From: Acidobacteriota bacterium
Lineage (GTDB): Bacteria; Acidobacteriota; Terriglobia; Terriglobales; Acidobacteriaceae
Reading direction: 5' to 3'
DNA length: 6,171 nt
NCBI GenBank assembly: GCA_021779695.1
Contig: JAJYAE010000270.1
Location: 1 to 6,171, forward strand
Shown here: piece by piece, positions 1 through 5,786 of the stretch
How the letters are laid out: each line of letters opens with the position of its first letter
Position numbering within the stretch: the first letter of the stretch is position 1
Notes under the pieces: generated by a model
The model's input: the letters and a program-made list of their open reading frames with translations, nothing else
Told to the model about the DNA's origin: nothing
Database searches by the model: none
Made by a program: the position numbers and the translations under genes

Positions 1-113
1 GCCAATCCGTCCTCCGGCTTCGGAATCACTTCCCAAACCAAATTACGGAATCAGGTGCCCAGGTGGGGCCAAATCAAGTGCGCAAAAGGGGCCAACTCAG
101 AGTAGCGAAATCA
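1..113. mobile_element. Degenerate 23-25 bp tandem repeats, possible end of an IS21-family element
   Basis: The units 65-87 and 88-110 both begin GGGGCCAA and agree at about 16 of 23 positions. A weaker copy lies at 42-64 (CGGAATCAGGTGC), and CGGAATCA also occurs at 21-28. The core ATCA/CTCA recurs at 25, 50, 73 and 96. Arrays of GGnnCCAAnTCAnnnnGCG-type units are typical of the multiple terminal repeats bound by IS21-family transposases, with the element lying to the left. No transposase codons and no exact element boundary are visible, so the identity is tentative. Confidence 0.38.
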
Positions 114-210
114 GCTAACGACTTCCCGTCAAATGGACTATCTGCAGGAAACATCTCCGGCCGTTTGATTGTGACGGCAAAGGGGATTCGTCCGCGCCCG
201 GCTAGTTCAT

Positions 211-239
211 TGAGTGGTTGTTAACGGGTCGGCCACTCA
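211..239. repeat. Inverted repeat downstream of the operon
   Basis: TGAGTGG at 211-217 pairs perfectly with CCACTCA at 233-239, with two possible G-U pairs inside. It lies about 180 nt past the cytochrome b stop. There is no following T-run, so it would need Rho or another factor to act as a terminator. Confidence 0.3.
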
Positions 240-282
240 GAGCTCATGCGCTATTCATCTGCCGCGGCCAATCCGGATTTCC

Positions 283-295
283 GCGCCCAGGGCGC
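283..295. repeat. GC-rich inverted repeat downstream of the operon
   Basis: GCGCCC and GGGCGC flank a single A, so a 5-bp stem with a 3-nt loop can form about 125 nt past the cytochrome b stop. The minus strand continues with GGAAATCC rather than a T-run. It is a weak candidate for a transcript-end structure. Confidence 0.25.
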
Positions 296-419
296 ACCCG
301 GTACGCAATAAAGAGTCGCCGCTCGTGCCCAGCGAAAAGCCTTGTGCGCGGTGATGGCCCCTACAAAGAGCCGGTTGTTGCGAGCCAGTTAGGCCGATCG
401 CGATGCGCGTCTCCTGACA

Positions 420-3092
420 TTATTGCCCCTCTGGGGCTGCTGGCATTGAGCGAATATATGCGATCAGTGCCTTCATATCCGCAGCGTTTAGATTTGTGAG
501 AGGCATGCCGCCTTCCTGCATCCGGATGGTGTGATGGCGAAGCAGGTTTTCAAGCGCATTATCAGGCAGTAACGATGCGGTTCCGGCAAGTGGCGGTGCG
601 GCGGCGGTCCCGTGCAAGCCCCCCACACCATGGCAACTGGCACACGACATCCGCTGAAATATCTGTCCTCCACGAACCGCAAGCGGACTGAGTGGTCGAG
701 CTGGAACTGGGACCGCTTGGGCAACTTGCTCGATGGGCGTCGATGCTGCAGGGACCTGTCGCGCGGCTCCAGCCGGTGCAGGGGCCCTCACCTGTGTTGT
801 TGCTGCCGCGGGTTGCAGGCTGGACAAGTACGAGACCAGCTGTTGCAGCGGTGTACCAGTCAGCGTGACTGTGGGCATTCCGCCGGCCCGCATTTTAGGC
901 GTGGGATGGTGAAGCAGATCGGGTAATTTCTCGGCTGGGAATTTCTTGGAAACCCCTATCAGCGAAGGTGCGAACTGGGTGCCTTGCGCTGTTCTTCCAT
1001 GGCAGGCGGCGCATCCTTGCGAAAGAAAAAGCGCACGCCCCGGGCTTGAAGCCAGCGCCGCGGCAAGTACCGGGGTCTGCGCCGGGGCTGCAGAAGTCGT
1101 AGTGCTTGAGATCGTATTGGCGGCGGCAGGTGTGCCTGGAGCCGGAGCCATGTCGGGATAGGGAACGCTGCCTCCGCTGCTTGCGATCTCGGCCTGTGGC
1201 TGCTGCACTGTCTGCGGCGACTGCTGCCCGGCCTGCTGCGGCGTACGCAAGGTTCGCACATAGGCAATAAGCGCACCACGTTCCTGCGCATTATCAACCG
1301 AAGGCATGCCTCCTGCTCGCATCTTCGGCGTCGGATTCGCAAGGAGTTGGTCGAGTTGCCCATTGGACTGACGCGCAATCAGAGGAGCAATTGCAGGAGC
1401 GCGACCTCCTGTCCCGGCAGGGCCGTGGCAAGCAAAGCATGCATGCTGCTGATACACCTGCTGTCCCGCCTCGGCCAGATTTGATAATTGCCCGGGTGCG
1501 GCTGTTTCCGACGGCACCGCAGTTTCCTGCGCGTTGGTAGTCGTCAATGCAGGAATTGCGCTCGGCGAGAATTGCTGCGCCGCGCCTGAGGAGGCCTGCA
1601 CATTGGCGGCAGGTGTGCCGATGACCTTCAGATATGCAAGCAAGGCGGTCATATCGGCGGGCGAAGCATCAACGGCGGGCATGTGGCCGGCACGCATCGC
1701 CGCGTTGGGATTCCGGAGAAGAGCTTCAAGTTGCGATCCGTACTTGATGGTGACGCCTTTCAAGCTTGGCGCCACGGTACTGCCCAAACCCACCTCGCCA
1801 TGGCAACCGGAACAGCCATGGGCCTGAAAGACTCCGCGCCCGCGCGAGACAAGCGGATCGACGGGACCGATAGGAAGCGAAAGCGGCCCAGTGCCGCCGG
1901 GCGACTCGATGTAAGGCTCAAAGGGTGCTGCGGTATAGGCCTTTTCCTGTTTCTCCTGCAGGGCGAGTTGCGCGGCAGTTGTGGGATCGTGAGCATCGTC
2001 CAGGTGGCTCCTAAAGCCGAGAAAGATGGTGCCAGTCAGCACAATGGCGACGGCGAGCACGGGAATCGGCCTGCGCCACGGACGGCGTTCCAACCGCCGG
2101 TCCAGAAACGGAAGGAGAAAAAAAAGGGCAGCCAGAATGCCCGGAGTGACCACGATGGCGAACACCACCTTCGGTCCTTCCCAGAACTTCAGCCACTCAA
2201 AGAACGGCAGGTAATACCACTCCGGGCGCGGCAGGAAATGGGTATCTGCGGGATTGGCGATGGGGCCGAGACCGACGGGATGGAAATACGCCAGGAAACC
2301 GAGCCCGATCATCAGGAGCAGCGCGAAGCCCATGTCCATCAGGACCTGGCGGGGATAGAAGTTCTCTGCGGGCAGCTTCGGTTCCACCGGATCTTCAAGG
2401 ATCGGGCCGGCGGCGCCGGCCTTGCGGAAGAGAAAGATGTGAATGGCGATGAAAGCGAAGATGAAGCCCGGAATCAGAAAAACATGCGCCACATAGAATC
2501 GCGACAAGGTAAGCGTGCCGATGGTATCACCGCCGCGCATGAGCCGCGTAAGCCACTCCCCAATCAGCGGCACTTCGCCCACGATGTTGGTTCCAACGGC
2601 GGTGGCAAAGTAGGCCTTCTGGTCCCAGGGAAGCAGATAACCAGTGAAGCCCATGCCCATCACAAGCAGCGAAAGCGTAGCGCCCGACATCCATAGCAGT
2701 TCTCGCCGCCCCTTGAACGATCCATAGAGGAATGTCTGCAAGAAATGCAGCACCAGCACGATGATCATCGCGCTCGAGCCGTAGTAATGCAGACTGCGCA
2801 GAAATGCGCCAGCTGCCACCTGCTTGGTAATGTAGGCAACGCTGGTGTGCGCCGTTTCAGCCGAAGGAACATAGTAGATGGCCAGGCAGATGCCGGTAAT
2901 GATCTGGGAGATGAAGATGAAGAGCAGCCCCGATCCGAAGACGTAGGCAAAGCGCGCGCCTCCCGGGATCGGCTCGTCGAGCGACTCCTTCATCAGCTTG
3001 TCGACGCCCGCACGCCGGTCCATCCAATGGAAGATCCGCCTGAAGACGCTCCCCTGGGGGCCGGCAGAACTCGCTTTGTGCTCGTTGTCCAC
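420..3092 (-). CDS. Cytochrome b (b6/subunit IV-like) fused to four C-terminal c-type haem domains; Rieske/cyt b complex core subunit
   Basis: This is the quinone-reacting subunit of a bc1/b6f-type complex in the inner membrane, carrying its own cytochrome c part. Residues 1-360 are cytochrome b. Haem b ligand pairs are H102/H116 in helix B (13 residues between) and H203/H218 in helix D (14 between, as in cytochrome b6). PWDQ lies at 155-158 and the Qo-site PEWY at 290-293. About seven membrane helices are visible, equal to b6 plus subunit IV, which places the C-terminus in the periplasm. Residues ~415-885 hold four haem c modules with CxxCH at 427, 552, 694 and 817, each followed by a Met-containing M-R-A-G-x-M-P-like motif (M466/471, 591/596, 734/739, 858/863) that can supply the axial ligand. 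The modules are joined by Ala/Pro/Gln/Ser/Thr-rich linkers. The protein is about twice the length of an ordinary cytochrome b. It starts at GTG, with AAAGGG 7 nt upstream. It is the last gene of the operon, 36 nt after the Rieske gene. Confidence 0.95.
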   Translation of the reverse strand: MDNEHKASSAGPQGSVFRRIFHWMDRRAGVDKLMKESLDEPIPGGARFAYVFGSGLLFIFISQIITGICLAIYYVPSAETAHTSVAYITKQVAAGAFLRSLHYYGSSAMIIVLVLHFLQTFLYGSFKGRRELLWMSGATLSLLVMGMGFTGYLLPWDQKAYFATAVGTNIVGEVPLIGEWLTRLMRGGDTIGTLTLSRFYVAHVFLIPGFIFAFIAIHIFLFRKAGAAGPILEDPVEPKLPAENFYPRQVLMDMGFALLLMIGLGFLAYFHPVGLGPIANPADTHFLPRPEWYYLPFFEWLKFWEGPKVVFAIVVTPGILAALFFLLPFLDRRLERRPWRRPIPVLAVAIVLTGTIFLGFRSHLDDAHDPTTAAQLALQEKQEKAYTAAPFEPYIESPGGTGPLSLPIGPVDPLVSRGRGVFQAHGCSGCHGEVGLGSTVAPSLKGVTIKYGSQLEALLRNPNAAMRAGHMPAVDASPADMTALLAYLKVIGTPAANVQASSGAAQQFSPSAIPALTTTNAQETAVPSETAAPGQLSNLAEAGQQVYQQHACFACHGPAGTGGRAPAIAPLIARQSNGQLDQLLANPTPKMRAGGMPSVDNAQERGALIAYVRTLRTPQQAGQQSPQTVQQPQAEIASSGGSVPYPDMAPAPGTPAAANTISSTTTSAAPAQTPVLAAALASSPGRALFLSQGCAACHGRTAQGTQFAPSLIGVSKKFPAEKLPDLLHHPTPKMRAGGMPTVTLTGTPLQQLVSYLSSLQPAAATTQVRAPAPAGAARQVPAASTPIEQVAQAVPVPARPLSPLAVRGGQIFQRMSCASCHGVGGLHGTAAAPPLAGTASLLPDNALENLLRHHTIRMQEGGMPLTNLNAADMKALIAYIRSMPAAPEGQ
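630..1814 (-). repeat. Four tandem cytochrome c modules inside the cytochrome b fusion gene
   Basis: The CxxCH codons lie at 1800-1814 (CSGCH), 1425-1439 (CFACH), 999-1013 (CAACH) and 630-644 (CASCH). They are spaced 125, 142 and 123 codons apart. Each module repeats the same order: haem motif, a short helix, an (N/H)P-x-x-x-M-R-A-G-x-M-P segment, a Leu/Ala-rich helix ending in a YL or YI motif, then a low-complexity linker. Modules 2 and 3 share the identical peptide PTPKMRAGGMP. Two linkers share an exact 15-bp string at 1122-1136 and 1605-1619, encoding part of GTPAA. The array therefore arose by internal duplication of a haem domain with its linker. Confidence 0.85.
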
Positions 3093-3128
3093 GCCTTTAC
3101 CCTTTCGCCCTTGCGTGCAGGGCAGCGG
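3093..3128 (-). promoter_or_regulatory. Short intergenic gap with the ribosome-binding site of the cytochrome b fusion
   Basis: The 36-nt gap between the Rieske stop and the cytochrome b start contains AAAGGG ending 7 nt before the GTG at 3092. No terminator-like hairpin is visible, so the two genes are probably on one transcript. Confidence 0.6.
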
Positions 3129-3686
3129 TTAGCTCAGCTTCTCTTGGTTGGCTACATTAGAGCGGAAGAACTCGAAGTGAACCTGCAATTTGCCGTTGTT
3201 CACGCGCATCGGAAGCCGGTCCATGCTGCGCGGCGGCGGTCCGGAGATATGCTTTCCGTCGGGCGCAAACCGCCCACCATGGCACGGGCACACAAACTCA
3301 TCCTGGCCCTTTTGCCACGAAACACTGCAGCCGAGGTGAGGGCAGATGGCTGAAAGCACCTCGAAGTTATCGTCACCGGTCCGATTCACATATACCGATT
3401 GCGCCGAAACGACTTCGCGCCATCCATCACGCTGCGCGAATGTGATGGTCTTTCGCACCGGCTCCGTGCCAACTGTGAAATCGGCTACGGAGCCCACGTC
3501 TGACCACTCAGTACCCGACGCCTTGGCGTAGAGCGGATACAGAATGTAACGCAGAACGGGAACAGAAAGGAGCGCTCCCATTCCAATGGAACCGACAGCC
3601 ATCAATGCCCCAAAGAAGGAGCGGCGGTTGATGACGATTACATCTTTCCTTCCGTCGCTGTACTGAATTTCGGTTCGCTGTTCCAC
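3129..3686 (-). CDS. Rieske [2Fe-2S] iron-sulfur protein of a bc1/b6f-type complex
   Basis: This subunit takes one electron from quinol at the Qo site of cytochrome b and passes it to a c-type haem. Its head domain works on the periplasmic side. The N-terminus has a twin-arginine stretch (NRRSFFGAL, residues 20-28) running into a hydrophobic segment at about 25-48, typical of a Tat-exported protein that keeps its signal as a membrane anchor. The cluster boxes are CPHLGC (115-120) and CPCHGG (133-138). Predicted ligands are C115, H117, C133 and H136, with a C120-C135 disulfide. The Pro loop GPPPR lies at 149-153. The family's Ser after HG is Gly138 and its Tyr two further on is Phe140. The GTG start is supported by AGGAG 5 nt upstream. 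The stop of the upstream porin-cytochrome gene lies 8 nt away, and the next gene downstream is cytochrome b. Confidence 0.95.
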   Translation of the reverse strand: MEQRTEIQYSDGRKDVIVINRRSFFGALMAVGSIGMGALLSVPVLRYILYPLYAKASGTEWSDVGSVADFTVGTEPVRKTITFAQRDGWREVVSAQSVYVNRTGDDNFEVLSAICPHLGCSVSWQKGQDEFVCPCHGGRFAPDGKHISGPPPRSMDRLPMRVNNGKLQVHFEFFRSNVANQEKLS

Positions 3687-3697
3687 GCCGTCTCCTA
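3687..3697 (-). promoter_or_regulatory. Rieske ribosome-binding site overlapping the upstream stop codon
   Basis: On the minus strand the sequence reads TTTTAGGAGACGGCGTG. The TAG ends the porin-cytochrome gene, its last two bases begin AGGAG, and the GTG at 3686 starts the Rieske gene. This layout favours translational coupling and supports the GTG as the true start. Confidence 0.7.
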
Positions 3698-5014
3698 AAA
3701 GTTCAGCCAGAGAGCCATATACACGGTGTTGTTGTCAGAGGCATTCCGCATGGCGCCGTCGTAATTCGTGCTTGCACCGTTGAATTTGGTGTAGCCGGTG
3801 TAACTCACGTCGAGGTCGATGTTTTGTACCGGCCAGAAGGCGAGTTGGACAATATACCCGTTCGTATCGGGACTGCCGTTTTGGCTTCCTGTTACAGCCG
3901 CTGGAGCATACAGCAAGGGGTCGCTGTTTCCGTTGGTCGAGAAGAGAGCGCCCGTCGCGGTGTACCGATGACCCCAGTGATAAGTGCTGTCGAGCCGGAA
4001 AGTATCCAGGTGGTTGTTCGCGGTCGTGGCTCCTCCTGCTGCAAACGTGGCGCCCAGGTCCGATTTCTCGTGGATGTAGGTCCCATGTACATCAAGGAGA
4101 TTTGCTCCGAATGGCCGCTCATACTGGAAGTCAAACGACGGATCGACATAGCGATCTTCAGGACCAGTAATTGCGTTGGGAAAAGAGCTCATATAAATCC
4201 CATAAGTTCCCGCTTCGAGATAATTGGCGCCCCATGTTTGTTGCCATGCAGCGCGCCAGTAGGGCGCAACGCCGCTGATGTTGTACGCCTGCCCCGTGCC
4301 GGTGACAGGCGCCGCCGCTCCCGCGTGCTCTGAGCGATACACCGTCAGCTCGGTGTACAAATGATCGTCATACATGCCGTAACCGCCTACCCCCGCCACA
4401 TCCTGCCCCAGCGCGCCGGCAATCACAGGTGCCGCGATTGGGCCCACAGACGTCGCGCTGGAAATCCACGGAAATCCCCAGGCCGGCGTGCTGTTCCAAA
4501 GATCCTGCACTGTTGGGTTGTTGTTCAGCGTCACGCCGTAATCCAAGGTCTTTCCGCCGAACTTGCCTCGATTAGCAAAGCGCAGATCGGTATTATCCAT
4601 GCCGAAGTGATCGTCCGAATGTGTATAGGTAACCTGTGCCAGCGCGCCGAAATGAGAAGCCAGCGCCCCTGCAAGAAAGACGCTCAACTGCTGCGGAAAT
4701 CCCGCGGAATTGTTCTGCGCCCCCGGCTGCTTTGCCTGGTATGCGCTGTTCGACAACAACGCCATGACTGAAATGGGGATATTCTTCGTGAGAAAGAGGT
4801 CTTTGGCGTTGCCGACCTTGGCCTTGTCCCCGGGATCCGTCAGCACATAGCCGTGCAGTTTGAAGTCACGGCCAAACTGGGTCAGCTCAGGCGGATTGCT
4901 ATGACAGACGTTGCAAGAGAGGCCGGTTTGACGGGCAAAGCTGGGAACTGCAAGGGCCAACCTGATGTTGAGGAAGAACAAGATTAGAACGAGGAACCGC
5001 AACAGCTTGTGCAT
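3695..5014 (-). CDS. Secreted monohaem cytochrome c-beta-barrel fusion, Cyc2-like outer-membrane cytochrome-porin
   Basis: The likely role is electron transfer across the outer membrane. Residues 1-22 form a Sec signal peptide (hydrophobic core, cleavage after LALA). The mature protein opens with VPSFARQTGLSCNVCH, a single CxxCH haem site (C34, C37, H38), followed by LTQFGRDFKLHGY (44-56). Residues from about 105 to 439 look like an outer-membrane beta-barrel: alternating polar/hydrophobic stretches, many aromatic, Gly, Asn and Asp residues, no hydrophobic helix, and a final LWLNF whose terminal Phe is a typical barrel-insertion signal. One N-terminal haem plus a porin at about 440 residues matches the layout of Cyc2, the Fe(II)-oxidising cytochrome-porin. 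Similar uncharacterised proteins occur in bacteria not known to oxidise iron, so the substrate is uncertain. It starts at ATG with GGGTGA just upstream and heads the Rieske/cytochrome b operon. Confidence 0.8.
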   Translation of the reverse strand: MHKLLRFLVLILFFLNIRLALAVPSFARQTGLSCNVCHSNPPELTQFGRDFKLHGYVLTDPGDKAKVGNAKDLFLTKNIPISVMALLSNSAYQAKQPGAQNNSAGFPQQLSVFLAGALASHFGALAQVTYTHSDDHFGMDNTDLRFANRGKFGGKTLDYGVTLNNNPTVQDLWNSTPAWGFPWISSATSVGPIAAPVIAGALGQDVAGVGGYGMYDDHLYTELTVYRSEHAGAAAPVTGTGQAYNISGVAPYWRAAWQQTWGANYLEAGTYGIYMSSFPNAITGPEDRYVDPSFDFQYERPFGANLLDVHGTYIHEKSDLGATFAAGGATTANNHLDTFRLDSTYHWGHRYTATGALFSTNGNSDPLLYAPAAVTGSQNGSPDTNGYIVQLAFWPVQNIDLDVSYTGYTKFNGASTNYDGAMRNASDNNTVYMALWLNF

Positions 5015-5024
5015 GATTCACCCA

Positions 5025-5255
5025 TCACTCACTGCCAGCCTGACAGAAAAACGCCGGCTGCGGAAAGTGCTCATATTCAGTTGGCAAACGTGAAACCGTG
5101 CTCCAGCATTTCGGTGCATAGCCGGATTTCTCCGGCATCAGGGAAGCCCGAACGTTGCTGGACGTGCCAAACCCGCGAAGGTTGGCTGTGTCCAATGTTA
5201 ACCAACAATAGGGCTTCGCAGCAAATCCAACGAGGAACCACGATCGGCGGAGCAA
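5025..5255 (-). CDS. Hypothetical 76-residue leader ORF directly upstream of the porin-cytochrome gene
   Basis: No family is recognised. The frame opens with TTG preceded by AGGAG at an 8-nt spacing and ends in TGA only 10 nt before the ATG of the porin-cytochrome gene, which is the spacing of a coupled operon gene. The product would be Trp-, Cys- and Pro-rich, with no clear signal peptide or membrane helix. Third-position GC preference looks weaker than in the genes downstream. It may be a real small gene or chance open sequence in the operon leader. The placement and ribosome-binding site are the only support. Confidence 0.22.
   Translation of the reverse strand: MLRRSWFLVGFAAKPYCWLTLDTANLRGFGTSSNVRASLMPEKSGYAPKCWSTVSRLPTEYEHFPQPAFFCQAGSE
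5121..5136. repeat. Small perfect inverted repeat in the operon leader
   Basis: GCCGGA and TCCGGC are separated by TTTC, giving a perfect 6-bp stem with a 4-nt loop about 110 nt upstream of the porin-cytochrome start. No T-run follows on either strand, so it is not a standard terminator. It could be an mRNA leader hairpin or chance. Confidence 0.35.
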
Positions 5256-5304
5256 GAATTAATCTCCTGACCTCACATCATTCCTTTACCCGAAATTGCC
5301 TGCC

Positions 5305-5424
5305 TCATCCTGGAAAGTTCTTCGCGTCATTGGAAATCAGTGTCGTACTGAACTCGCGTAGCGTCTCCCTTGCAATGTCGCAGAGATGACATCCCTTGCG
5401 CGAATACTCCACCATAACGTGCAC
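5305..5424 (-). pseudogene. Fragment of a glutaredoxin-like thioredoxin-fold protein
   Basis: The minus-strand frame reads VHVMVEYSRKGCHLCDIARETLREF and then diverges before a stop at 5305. A beta strand followed by Y-S/T-R-x-G-C-H-L-C and a helix with AxETL is the start of small glutaredoxin-like (DUF836-type) proteins, whose CxxC is the redox site. Intact members run to about 80 residues and include a cis-Pro VPV segment. Here about 25 residues match and the rest is missing. I looked in the other two minus-strand frames just downstream and saw no continuation. Possible starts are GTG 5424 or ATG 5415, neither with a good ribosome-binding site. It is probably a decayed remnant. Confidence 0.4.
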
Positions 5425-5786
5425 GCGGCGTTGTAAGCGCTTGCCTAGAAACTCTCCGGAAATAGAGCTCCGAAAGCGGGAACTATTTAAGACGCGAAGA
5501 CCTCCCTGATTAAGCTCTCTGAGGCATCGAAATGCATCGTCCGGGTTAACGCGTATTTGTGCGTTCCAAAGGCTACTACAGGTTCCCCGGTCAGGAAACA
5601 CCCATTTGCAGCTTCATCAGTAACCGCGTAGCGGAAACGAGTGGAATAGCAGCGAGGCGCAGCCACCTCTGGGGTGATTAACCTCGGAGCCGTCCAGAGC
5701 TTCCGCAATGCCACTTTGCCGTAGAACGGGCGATCCGCTCTTCTGCCTGAATGCACGTCGAGCGACATGGACCCGTTTGTAAGACG
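5425..5786. other. Stretch of about 360 bp with no recognisable gene
   Basis: The longest frame here is on the minus strand (ATG at 5768 to a stop at 5487, 93 codons). It lacks a ribosome-binding site, overlaps the upstream extension of the glutaredoxin-like frame, and its translation matches no family I know. I see no tRNA, terminator or clear promoter. The stretch lies between two gene fragments and may itself be decayed coding sequence. Confidence 0.4.

Larger units (their letters stand above)
114..419. other. Stretch of about 300 bp downstream of the operon with no recognisable gene
   Basis: No frame on either strand gives a recognisable protein, and no tRNA or T-run terminator is visible. 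It contains two inverted repeats, at 211-239 and 283-295. A 19-codon minus-strand frame (ATG at 420 to TAG at 361) overlaps the cytochrome b stop as TAATG, which could be the stump of a former next gene. Confidence 0.5.

Noticed and set aside
1..105. Plus-strand frame starting ANPSSGFGITSQT, which recalls the C-terminus of TonB-dependent receptors
   Set aside because: After ITSQT the expected PRQ...QFGL ending and terminal Phe are absent, and the frame coincides with the tandem repeats, so the likeness is probably chance.
397..404. Palindrome ATCGCGAT downstream of the operon, considered as a terminator or operator
   Set aside because: It is only 8 bp with no loop or T-run, and such palindromes are expected by chance in GC-rich DNA.
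218..499. Plus-strand 93-codon frame at the left flank
   Set aside because: It runs into the antisense of the cytochrome b C-terminus, has no ribosome-binding site and shows no recognisable motif.
959..1378. Minus-strand 139-codon frame within the haem tail region
   Set aside because: It is an Arg/Pro-rich out-of-frame shadow of the cytochrome fusion, which carries the CxxCH motifs in the other frame.
1683..2696. Long plus-strand open frame of 337 codons opposite the cytochrome b gene
   Set aside because: It is antisense to well-supported cytochrome b and haem c codons. Its translation is charged and repetitive with no recognisable domain, which is typical of a shadow frame in GC-rich sequence.
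2745..3353. Plus-strand open frame of 202 codons spanning the cytochrome b and Rieske genes
   Set aside because: It runs antisense across two confident genes and their intergenic gap, and resembles no family.
5200..5250. Possible minus-strand promoter with TTGGAT and TATTGT
   Set aside because: The spacer is only 14 bp and both boxes are imperfect. No convincing sigma-70 promoter could be picked by eye in the leader.
5009..5389. Plus-strand 126-codon frame opposite the operon leader
   Set aside because: The sequence is low-complexity and motif-free and overlaps the operon's start region. Nothing supports translation.
5487..5768. Minus-strand 93-codon frame between the permease and glutaredoxin-like fragments
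   Set aside because: It has no ribosome-binding site and no family resemblance, and another equally plausible frame overlaps it. It is described only as part of a gene-free stretch.
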